Source of the DNA: Hyaloperonospora brassicae
Taxonomy: Eukaryota; Oomycota; Peronosporomycetes; Peronosporales; Peronosporaceae
Reading direction: 5' to 3'
Length of the DNA: 64,000 bases
Assembly (NCBI GenBank): GCA_947650285.1
Contig: CANTFL010001460.1
Coordinates: 62,001-126,000 of the forward strand
Shown: positions 46,920 to 57,098 of the stretch, piece after piece
Layout: every line of letters begins with the position of its first letter
Numbering within the stretch: position 1 is the stretch's first letter
The notes under the pieces: model-generated
The model's database searches: none
Told to the model about the DNA's origin: nothing
Seen by the model: only the letters and a program-made list of their open reading frames with translations
Position numbers and translations under genes: made by a program

Positions 46920-47718
46920 GCCTCTTCTTTCTCAGATGCTGTCTGCCCGGAATGTATCTCTGTCCCAACCCACTCGACCTAGAGTGGTGGACCTTCGTCA
47001 CCACCTGTACACGTGTATAGTCGCCAAGAGCTTACTCCACAGAGTTGTGATCAACTAAACTGAGGTCTTGTATAGTCATGCTATCGACTGTACCAAGAAT
47101 GAGGCCATCGCACTTACTCGCAGAACACCCACACGCTTGTGGGCGTTACAAGACGTTTGCTAGATGGTCATCGGACGAACAAGTGGCAGTAATCTTGACG
47201 GATCGATGCTATCAGCTCATCGTTGGCTCGTATCTCCTGATCTAAGGCAATTCTAGGATGACATCAAGCTTGTCATACAGGTCCAGTACGATGAAATCAT
47301 CTTCATACTGTTATCTTCTAACGTGTAGTGGATACAGACTACACGTTTCGTTACTGTGATCGATGCGCCTGCCGCTAGGCGCACCGTCATCCTCTTCGGA
47401 GGGATCTCTCGCTCAAAAGAGTTGAGTCCCCCAGCCTGAAGTGACTGGAGACAAACAAAATTGATCGAAGCCCCACAGTCAACTAGGGTTCGAAATGACA
47501 AGTCCTTTTTCCCTTCCAACACCAAGATGATAAGGGATAACTCATCATCAGTTGCAGATACACACCGTGACTGTGTGTTGGGAGCAACCTCCGTCAAGAC
47601 AATGTTAAATTATCTTGATGTTGCTGGATCAATAGGGCGCTCCGCCCCTACTGACCCCGACCGCTTTTTGGTGGTCCGCCTCGCTGCTGCCACTTAGCAA
47701 CAGCGCCGGACTCTTGTT
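46920..47718 (-). repeat. Left arm of a 799-bp inverted duplication (B protease region)
   Basis: Nearly identical in reverse complement to 55023-55821. Both arms are exactly 799 bp from matching endpoints (GCCTCTTCTTTCTC at one end, AACAAGAGTCCGGCGCTG at the other). Arms are separated by 7,304 bp. See right arm for shared lesions. Confidence 0.9.
47216..47647 (-). pseudogene. Element B aspartic protease
   Basis: The frame 47253-47597 gives TLVDCGASINFVCLQ then PPKRMTVRLAAGASITV. A 1-nt deletion after YTLE shifts the frame. In the true frame the usual ILGLPW reads ILELP-stop (near 47240-47255). Retropepsin-like, dead. Confidence 0.78.
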
Positions 47719-48259
47719 CTTAAATAGGTTATCTCTTAACTTAAGGCCCAAGTCTTGGCACGTATTGCTAAATGGGCTCGAGCAAATGTGACTTTAATTG
47801 CTCATCGTCGATGCGATGTGGTTTATTGCCCAGTTTAGTTCGCCACATTATAATAAGATGGAGTCATCCTCGAATTCTTTGTCCTTGGAGGTATCAATCT
47901 CTGAGATCTCGGGACGACGCGTGTGTGTCGTCCCACCTACAGCAGCCTATAATTGCTGCTTTCTCAACAGCTCTGTTTGTTAAGCACCGAGTATTTTCAA
48001 CTGCTCGGCCTGTTAAGAGCCTTGCTGGTGAAGCAAGGCTTCTTAACCTTTTCGGCGACAAATTGTTTTCAAACAAGCTGCCTAAATCAGCATGTTTTTG
48101 GACTCTGTCAAGAGACTCCAATATGGCGCTAATGGCAGTTTCGCATACAGTAGAATTAATATGTTTTACCTCCCTCCATTTTATGTCACTCAAATGACCA
48201 AAGCCTTCACGCGTGGCGTGAAAGCTCTTCAGCTCTTCTCCTCATTCGATACTTTTCAT
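47648..48259 (-). pseudogene. Element B Gag, internally deleted
   Basis: From ATG at 48259 it keeps pieces of the Gag N-terminus (SDIKWREVKHINSTVCETAISAILESL) and the natural C-terminal GRGQ-stop at 47648. The capsid core and zinc knuckle present in A are missing: the span is about 610 bp against about 1,150 bp. Confidence 0.65.
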
Positions 48260-48309
48260 TCTGAATGAGGTGGCAGTGGTCGCTGGGCTGACTACAAAGT
48301 GCTGCCAGG

Positions 48310-48765
48310 TATTGCAGGGCACTCTTCTTGCCAAATAAGTGGCAAGACCTTGCATAGACTTATAACAAGGTTTTGGACTCCCGATGTCACGTATACGTGG
48401 CGTGGGGAAGAGCAAGGAAGAAAATAAAACCTTAATGCTCTGTTTATGGGAAAGAGTAGCACCGTGTTTTATATCGTTAAGCTTTTTTGTAATTCATCTG
48501 TGTATATATTTTAGCGATTTAAATTACAGTCTCGTACAAAACTCTTATTCACCGCCTATTTCACGCGTCAAGCAGAGATTGGTTTAATGATTTGGTTAAT
48601 GAACCGTGTACATCTACCAGGAAGTAGAGCATTCTAGAATGGCAATATTGGGGTCATGTTCCTCCGACATTAATTCTTCTCGACAATGTTATTTGTTTTT
48701 TTATCTAGATAATTTTCAACATTGATACCTTTCGTATTCCTATGATATGGGATCACCCCGCAACA
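48310..48765 (-). mobile_element. 5' LTR of element B (A-type)
   Basis: Inner end TATTGCAGGGCAC next to TGGCAGCAC (minus strand, 48307-48299), a PBS-like match to that of A. Outer end CACCCCGCAACA. It carries a hairpin at 48326-48347 (stem TCTTGCCA) at the same place as that of the A LTR. Confidence 0.7.
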
Positions 48766-51700
48766 ACAGCCCTATAACCAATAGAAGTCTGGAACTGAGC
48801 GGACTTGTTTCATAACAATTTTCGGAATGAAAATATTATAACTGAGCATTTTCAGCCACTATCGTCATCGCAATATCACTGATCTCAGTGAATTTGTTTA
48901 AAAGCCTCAAGGTTTTGTCATTGGCTGATAATATCTCTATATTATTCCACCAATTTCTGCAAAACGCACGCAATGGGCAATCTGTCGTAGTTATCACACA
49001 TTTACCGTTATTAAAATATTTAAGGTAAGAAAAAGAAGTTAGAGACTTTTAGAACTTAAATACAAAAGCAGTGATACTTTCATTTCTTAAAGTGAGGTGT
49101 TTAGAATTTATCCTTCCTCTAAGTACGTACAGTTAACGCTCGGCAAAGATGACATCGACACTCACTGCAGTCTGTGATACCTTACAATGAACTCGTGCCA
49201 ATGCGAAGTTTCCAGTCCCATGAAACCGATTCATCGAATGACAGACAACGTCTATAGGAACTAAATCGCTTCGCAGTGCTTGATTTTTAATTCTTGGGCC
49301 GACGTCTAGCTGACAAATACCAACGAAGTCCACAAGAAGTCTGTCTTAATTGAAGTTATGCCATACCATGCATTCGGTAATTTCACGCCAACAGACGACG
49401 CTTAGGCTTTCGAACCTGGAGGTGTCTCAGGCAATTGGTAGGCAGATAACAAGATAGATGAAAGTTTCCATTGGCTGGTTCCGATCAACACATCGAATTT
49501 CAGTAGGATAAATTGAAATTATATTGCATACCTGGCTCGTTCGCGTGATGGTTGTGTGCAAAGACATTTAATTGTCATTGTCGCGTCGCCAACAAGGTAG
49601 AAGTTCCCAATAAAGTGTCACAAACGCATCCATTGTCGAAAAACCTAAATTTTATATTATGATATTCGATCAAATCTCGGCTAAATCAGTTTTTCCTTCA
49701 GAAAGTTAACACGGTGCAATAGTACAAATTTCGACGCCCTGCTGGTATATATATTCTGTAAATAATGCACGAGCCTCTACCAAAATCGATCGCAAGACCT
49801 ATTTCAAAGACACCTTCTCGATTTAAGAAAATTATCGTTACGCAGTTACAATACCAGCCAACCTTATCCGGTATATTTTAGTTCAATTCGTCCTCCATCT
49901 GTTGGTTATAGTTGCTTTGACGCTCCATTGAAAAAGGAACGTTCAACTTCAACTGATTTTTGCACAAGAAATGCCTCTTAGAATTCAACGCCAGGTAAAG
50001 TGTAGCTCTTGCAAGAAAGTACTAGAAACGTGTACGCTTGCCTACGGCGTAATTGTTTTAGGGCGGCCCCTTCTTCCCTTTCTGACGAAGCTAAGATTGA
50101 ATATCCCCATCAATTTCTGGAATCATTTACTAGCTTTAATATGTTGAATGGAGGGCCTATCTGTATTTACTAGATTGAACTCTCTTAATTTTATTTACTA
50201 TTCGACTCGATTTAGTAGATTTGCAAAGTCTAAATTGCAAAGTTTATCCCGCCTAATTTCCTTGCTGATTTCAACTAAAAGAACTTGACAAGCAGAATTT
50301 CGACACCATTGATTAGAATTCCTGATTTCGATTCAAAAATTTTCATTTTTTCTTAGTTCACGCCACATAATCGACACGCTTTCACGAACTATTTTGGCAA
50401 TTAGTGTGAATTTATTAAATGTGCAATGGGCGTTCCGGGCTAAAATATAAATGGCGCAATGATCTGGAAGCCGCGACCTGCTCTATGCGTACATTATTTT
50501 AGGTAACATCGGCCGAGTATCGGATGTTTTATTAAGCTGTATTACAATCTGGTGGGATGAGTAACGATTGATCCCCATTTATAGATTGCTAATTAAATTT
50601 AACTTTATCAGCTCAAGTTTAAGCGCACGTGGCAAATCAGCAAGTTGTTAATCTATTCAGATTTGTCAAGTTGTATGATGTATAGACATTTCAATTGCGC
50701 TTTCTTATTCAGTACATATAAATAGACATTTTTACAGAATTAGTATGACTAATACATCAACATCACCTAATTTGCGCCACAACCAGCCACTTAATATGAA
50801 CCAATAAGAAACTGTTCCGGACGGTGTCATAACACTTATCCGTTTTATTCACCGCGAAATAGATCCTTGTTTGTACAGGACATGCAAAGTACTACCAAGA
50901 ATTCGGGGTCAAACTCATCTAGTAATGATTCCACCGCAAGCCAGTGCAATCATTTATTTATATCAAAAATGTGCAATAATTGCACCAGTCAATTAGTCGA
51001 TTTGTTTAAATAAAAAGGTAGTTGAGATTTTAAAATTAAACACACATATAAAGAATTTACTACAGGAGCGTTATCCACGATCCATATATTTCATAGAAAA
51101 TACGACGGCTCAAGTATTAAACTCAACTATATAGAAGAACCCGGTCTCAACGAAATAGACTCATTATAGACATTTTAATTCTATTATCAGTCTCTTGACA
51201 ATTTAAGCAATTGCAGGACAAAGTACTTTTAAACGTTAGCCTATTAAAGGCCTGTAAATTATTAGCAATATGAGACGCCTGATCAAGGCACGTGTTTTTA
51301 CGAGTGGATTAAACGTATTTGTACTAAAAAGCTAGTTTTAACAACCTTATAGATATACCTAGGGACGTATGGCTCAGGCGACAAAAATGCGATTACAAGC
51401 AAACTTAGTTTTATTAGATCCACATGAGTGTCACACATAGGGTACCCGTAACTTTTACTGTCATCGTTAAACCAAATTATAATAGCGTATCACTAAACTC
51501 TATATCATCGTAAAGGCTCTTGTTTATTTATTTTTAACCATGTAGCAAAACTTTCTTTGTATTTCTCCATTGTTGTTGATTCTATACAATTGATAAGTTT
51601 ATTCATTGCATGATCAAATGCAACCAATTTATTGGTCATCTAGGATTCGATTATGCCATGAAAATGACCAACACCGACGTGAAATCACCTAGGCTATCAC

Positions 51701-53480
51701 GCTAGAATTTTTATGTATTATCTGACGCCAGATCACATATATTGCTGTATTGAAAACTATTCAACAAATAAATAATGCTCGATGAGAAGTATTTCACGGT
51801 ATAAGTACGTGTAGAGTGTCTTGTGCCATCCATTAAATAATTGTAATCACATTGTCGATAAATATGTTTTCATTTTATTTAAGTAAAGAGTAAAAACTTA
51901 CACAGAGTAATTATAATTTTATTACCCCGCTTTGTATTGTAATTTGCACACCAGCTTCCAAAATGATTAACAAAAGCCACGTGCCTTCCTAACGTTTCTT
52001 TGATCGTTGACAGAGCTTGTAAGTCTTGCTAATGCATTAACTCTAGCACCTGGTGCAGTTAAATCACTGGAACACAAGAGTCCCTTGAACTCGAAATAGT
52101 AGCTAAATTAGTTGGGTTGGCTCGTAGCGTCATTGATATTCAAATTTTATGACTCGCCCAGTCGTAGTTTACATGACAAATATACCCGTAAAGTCATCGT
52201 TCTCCTATAGTCAAAGAAATTTTTTATGAGTTTATATATTAGGCACTAGATAATTCAAACTGACTTAATGCGTAATAAAAACTTGATGCCAACAGTGTGA
52301 GCTAGTGCCTTTTTATAAAAAAATGCACGGTATTATATAGAAATTCTTCGAAGTCAAAGCGACTTTGCTTCGAATAGGAAATCATAGATGAATCAATAAA
52401 ATCATTTTTTCAATGTGCCGCGTCTTATTATTTCTAAAGTTCACTAAATTTATACCAAACCAGTATAAATTCATCTACCAACCACCCATTGCGCGCTTCA
52501 AACACCTAATGGTGGGTAAATATGAGCTTTATATTAATTAACAAGTAAACGCTTGGGTCTATACAACCATATCACTGTCCTAAGTGATATTGCAATGAGA
52601 ATATTAGATTTAATATTCTTTATATTCATATCGTTACTTTTATTATGTTATGGAACAAGCTTAACCCCTTAACTAACGACTTTTTCTCGATAGGAGCTAT
52701 ATTACCGCCGCGACAATGATTGTCAAGGAGCATTTACATATACTATAAATTATATACTGTCACTTAAGTGATCGATTACATTAGGAAAATGATACACCGC
52801 TTCGTTTCAAATGTTGTCGTCGCGCCGCTTGATAGTTACATTAATTGGAAGTGTCGGTACAGTACCTTTATATAGTTTCAATCACCATGGCTCTTACCGG
52901 ATAACCCGCTTAAAATAGCACACCCAGAGTGAATCCTACTCCCGCACTTAAGCCTATTAAATTTATCTTTATACGGTCATACCCTCTAGTCACTAGACCG
53001 CCTGAAACAAGCTGCGTACGGCTACTTCAATACAAAAAATTGCAAATTTCGCAATTCATTTATGGACGGTAATCTTAGCTTATCGCGATGATCACAAATA
53101 CCGTAAGCAACGCAATGGTATTTTGCAATCGTGCTTTATAGCGCTGTTAGGGCTTAATGATTGACCGGGTACGTGTAAGTAGCAAAACGGTAATATTTAT
53201 GATCTCACGTATTTTCTATTACGCGGTAGGAATGTTACATGATATTAATAAGGAGAAAGGAACAATACATTTCATTTTTGATACTATTTTTTTAATTACA
53301 CTAAGTAAGGTAATATTGTTAAGTAGTTTCTTTCTACCCAGGAAGTTTCCCATAAGGTACTTAACTACCAGATATTTGAAATCAGTAACTTGCAGGATTT
53401 GTGACTCCGTGGCGTACCTTTTTGCACGCTGGCTTCACATTTTCTACAGGCTGCGACCCATTTGAGAGTTTAGTCGGTGG
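48766..53480. other. AT-rich stretch without recognisable gene
   Basis: About 4.7 kb with no open frame that I can assign. A minus-strand frame at 49133-49333 has protein-like composition but no recognised motif. One LTR-like piece lies at 52440-52674. Confidence 0.55.
52440..52674 (-). mobile_element. LTR fragment of array type
   Basis: CCACCCATTGCGCGCTTC, then ACAACCATATCACTGTCCTAAG and a terminal TTAACCCCTTAAC. These resemble in order the right half of the array LTR-like segments (TTGCGCGTCTAG; CCAACAATATCACTATGCTTAC; CCCGTTACA). The left half is not recognisable. Confidence 0.5.
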
Positions 53481-53639
53481 TTCGGCTTTGCATTCGATCC
53501 TAGCCTGGATGGAGCTGTACTTCTACTGAAAATCAAAACCGTTACCTCCTGGTCCGAACCGCCATGGCTATTCCACTGCACCGCCATGATTGGTGAGGTT
53601 ATATTGTTGGGACCTGAAGTGTCTTCTCGTTTACTGAAA

Positions 53640-53936
53640 TCGAGACTATATCAACCCATTAAAATCATCTAGACGCGCGCAATTGGTAGTAAGTAGACCT
53701 CATCACGCAATTAGTTACATGATCATTATTAAGCAGGGACTATTCCGAAAATGTTTATACGGTCCTAATTATGTTTAATACAGTTTTAATTTTACGACGA
53801 ACTATATATTTGCCTTTGTCGCACAACCTTCCTCTGCGTAGAGTTTCAAAGTAGCAGTGTACTGACCTTTACATACGTTAGTGACCATTAACTCTGAACT
53901 AGTATACCAGTACGTAGTTGACGGTGCCTATTTAAA
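53640..53936 (+). mobile_element. 5' LTR of element C (right part; start unclear)
   Basis: Ends just before TAGCACGTTGTAGTCC at 53942, the decayed PBS/leader matching TAGCACTTTGTGGTCC of A. It shares sequence with 40905-41235. I cannot place the left boundary; a GC-richer stretch from about 53460 may belong to it. Confidence 0.5.
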
Positions 53937-53986
53937 CTGAATAGCACGTTGTAGTCCGTCTAAGGACCACAAGCGCATCGCCTAAC

Positions 53987-55093
53987 ATGAACATGTGTGT
54001 AGATTATGGTGACAGCTTTCTAGCGATTCGTAAAGGCTACTTCCAATTGAGCGACGTCGAATGGAGCTCGATCAAACGAAGAAGTTCGATTGTTGAAAAA
54101 GAAGGCGTCTAAGCCATGCTATTCTCTAAGGGATAATACCAGCAGCATTCAGACATCAGCAAATTTCCGTAACGAGAACTTGATGAGTCGTGAGCTGAGG
54201 TGCTCTTTTTCGGCATCAAGATCACCAGCAGACTAAAATGCTGAGACAGAAACAATCTTAGTCTGCAAAGTCGACCGAAACTCCAACGTTAGAGATCTAT
54301 AAGTACTGGAGAGTCAAAGAAGACTCCTTGTTTAAATGACTAGTCGAGGTAGACGATGCCATCCAGGCTCGTTGCATCGATGATTTGCGAATGTAAGTTA
54401 AATTTTCTGAATCAGATTTGGCAAGGCACGCCAATATATTGGATCCTGAATCTCGAGGTACACGTTTCAAATGTTCTTGAGTCGATAGGAATCATCAGGA
54501 TCACGCTTAGCAAAACGTTTGAGCCGCCCAAGGCGGAGTTTATCACTCTATCACAGCTCCTGCAACTCAAAAAAGGTTAGCGTCAGGTTCACGCTTACGC
54601 CTATCATATGTTTTTCTTGCAAGTTACACGGTAGCAAACCCTGAGACTGTGCGTGAATTGGTTGGATCACGATATTTATTTAAGGGCTTGCATATAGTCC
54701 CGTCAGGGACCACCTGTTCCACGGAGACCTGAATACGCTTACAGAAGCGATCCACGCTGTGGACCAGTTAACAATTAGTGTGAGACAGGCCCACACTATG
54801 ATAATTACACATAGTTCCCAGAGACGATTGGCGAACGGGGTTCCAGCGCCAATGGAAATCTGTTATGTCGAGAAAAACAACCTCGCCCATAAATCGACAA
54901 GCGATTGCTGAGTTGCCAATTCTGTCAGAAGTTTGGACACTAAGCATATAAAAGACGTGTCGCCCACTAAGAGAGTCGTGGTGCTAATCGAAGTGACCGT
55001 CCGCCATCTAGAAGAAGTACTTAACAAGAGTCCGGCGCTGTTGCTAAGTGGCAGCAGCGAGGCGGACCACCAAAAAGCGGTCGGGGTCAGTAG
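53987..55093 (+). pseudogene. Element C Gag, plus strand, decayed
   Basis: From ATG at 53987 (CTAACATGAACATG, as in A). Recognisable pieces: LSDVEWSS-like sequence near 54045, KTFEPPKAEF and SQLLQLKKG (54356-54580) matching QSFEPPRAEF and SKLLKLKQG of A, and a ruined zinc knuckle CQFCQKFGH-stop-AYKR (near 54912), where the third Cys is lost. It ends in the natural GRGQ-stop at 55091-55093. Confidence 0.7.
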
Positions 55094-55821
55094 GGGCGGA
55101 GCGCCCTATTGATCCAGCAACATCAAGATAATTTAACATTGTCTTGACGGAGGTTGCTCCCAACACACAGTCACGGTGTGTATCTGCAACTGATGATGAG
55201 TTATCCCTTATCATCTTGGTGTTGGAAGGGAAAAAGGACTTGTCATTTCGCACCCTAGTTGACTGTGGGGCTTCGATCAATTTTGTTTGTCTCCAGTCAC
55301 CTCAGGCTGGGGGACTCAACTCCTTTGAGCGAGAGATCCCTCCGAAGAGGATGACGGTGCGCCTAGCGTCAGGCGCATCGATCACAGTAACGAAACGTGT
55401 AGTCTGTATCCACTACACGTTAGAAGATAACAGTATGAAGATGATTTCATCGTACTGGACCTGTATGACAAGCTTGATGTCATCCTAGAATTGCCTTAGA
55501 TCAGGAGATACGAGCCAACGATGAGCTGATAGCATCGATCCGTCAAGATTACTGCCACTTGTTCGTCCGATGACCATCTAGCAAACGTCTTGGAGCGCCC
55601 ACAAGCGTGTGGGTGTTCTGCGAGTAAGTGCGATGGCCTCATTCTTGGTACAGTCGATAGCATGACTATACAGGACCTCAGTTTAGTTGATCACAACTCT
55701 GTGGAGTAATCTCTTGGAGACTATACACGTGTACAGGTGGTGACGAAGGTCCACCACTCGAAGTCGAGTGAGTTGGGACAGAGATGCATTCCGGGCAGAC
55801 AGCATCTGAGAAAGAAGAGGC
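55023..55821 (+). repeat. Right arm of a 799-bp inverted duplication (C protease region)
   Basis: Reverse complement of 46920-47718 with few differences. Shared disabling changes: the same 1-nt deletion after YTLE and the same TAG replacing the Trp of LPW (near 55494). This shows that one already dead copy was duplicated. Confidence 0.9.
55094..55530 (+). pseudogene. Element C aspartic protease
   Basis: The frame 55144-55488 has TLVDCGASINFVCLQ and MTVRLASGASITV, then the shared frameshift. It differs from the B copy by only a few residues (LAAG/LASG, SLQ/SPQ), far closer than C is to A. Confidence 0.78.
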
Positions 55822-55851
55822 GGGTTGCCAATGATCGGTAGTACGAGGTTT

Positions 55852-56470
55852 GTGGTGGAGTGGTGATCGCTCTTTTGAGAAGTCGATGCCAACTCTCCAC
55901 TGGCGCCCGGACGACCGACTAACGGTGGGGGTACTACGATTCCGTGTTCTTGATTGCTTTCCTCACCTTGTGTACCCGTCGGCGGGGCGGATTGCACTCT
56001 TCCAGGTGGACTCGTGTCAATGAAAAACTTGACCGTGTTTGTGATGGGGTCGAGGTTCGATCACGATGTACAAATCTTCACACCACGATCGGGGTTGGTG
56101 TGATCACGTGTAATTCTTCACGAGATCACTTGTATGCGTGTGGGGTGCTCGATATGAGTCACCCTGATCTGTAACAGATCGCCTTGTCCGAATGTAGACC
56201 TTAATTCGTGAGCCTTCAAACCACTTGAACCGTCTCGCGATCTTGGGTCCTCAACCACAAAGGGTTTCCTGCGTCCAGTCGCAGTCGGGGTGTTGTTTGA
56301 GAGATCTTGATCCCTGGCCAAACAATTTAGGGATATCACTTGGTTAAAGTATGTAAACCTTTCTTTGACGTCGGGTAACCAGTGATCCACCCGGAGGAGA
56401 AGTCGACACGTGTACTTTATAGCAAATTAAACTCTGTTTAATGTTAACATATCAAACCCAACAACCCTAT
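55852..56470 (-). mobile_element. Leader/LTR-like segment related to the array unit, inserted in element C
   Basis: In reverse complement it follows unit positions 1430-1985: TTAACATTAAA(C/G)AGA, GTCGACTTCTCC, TGGCCAGG, GGTCAAGTTTTTCATTG/GGTCAAGTTCAGCTTG, GTCCACC, CGCCCCGCCGACG, CGGTCGTCCGGGCGCCAG, GATCACCAC. It begins about 30 bp beyond the point where the pol homology of C stops (55821), and TGTGGTGGAGTGGTG at 55852 could be its terminus. It lies at the 3' side of element E, so it may be the 3' LTR of E, truncating C. Confidence 0.55.
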
Positions 56471-56529
56471 CCCTATCCCCATGTCTTGGACATCGTTTGC
56501 CACATGTCGCTCTCTCTAGACGATAGCGA

Positions 56530-56830
56530 TATTGTACTTGCGTGGCCCACACCTGATATGCTTGTCTGATCGCGATCACATACCTGATCACTGATCACGA
56601 TCTCGATCGCTTCCTGATCGCAATCACCTTGCTGATCGCGGATCACATGGTGCGCTCCACTCCAACTTGATCGCGATCACACACCTGACCACTGATCACG
56701 ATCGAGATCGCATACCTGATCACTGTTCACGATCTCGATCACTATTCACGATCTCGATCGCCATCTTGATCGCGATTGCCTTGCTAATCGCGGTTCCCTT
56801 CTTGATCGACTGATCGCCAACGTTACCTTC
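56530..56830. repeat. GATC-rich palindromic block
   Basis: More than 20 GATC tetramers in about 300 bp, mostly inside TGATC(A/G)CGATC-like words (GATCGCGATC, GATCACGATC, ATCTCGATCG). No fixed period. Similar but weaker blocks precede the leader-like segment at 37480-37720 and at about 860-1060 of each array unit, in the same relative order. Confidence 0.75.
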
Positions 56831-57098
56831 CGCCTTATACCTTGATCCGAAACCGCAGGTCCCAACTTGCCCGATCTGATATCCATTTTAGTCTGACTGT
56901 CCAATGGACGCGATCTGGCCAGATGTGGGACCGGGCGGCAAGCCGTTCACTGGCTCGGACATAACAGGAATGCGATCAGTTCCTCGATAGCGATTTTTTC
57001 ATAGTCGCTATACCACAGTCGTTTACTGCGTCGTTAGTCGCCACACAGTGTCGATCTGACCGCTTACTTGTCTTCAGTCCCTCGAGTTTACTTGCACC

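Larger units (their letters stand above)
41263..48765 (-). mobile_element. Ty3/gypsy retrotransposon B, degraded
   Basis: A second element of the same general family as A, minus strand, from 3' LTR (41263-41698) to 5' LTR (48310-48765), about 7.5 kb. Module order equals that of A, but decay is heavier. The best-preserved part is RT. The two LTRs belong to different subtypes and the outer flanks (CCGCC and ACAGC) are not a target-site duplication, so this may be a recombinant. Confidence 0.82.

Noticed and set aside
53157..53465. 102-codon plus-strand frame
   Set aside because: Low-complexity hydrophobic composition, no recognised motif, lies just before the element C LTR; not supported as a gene.
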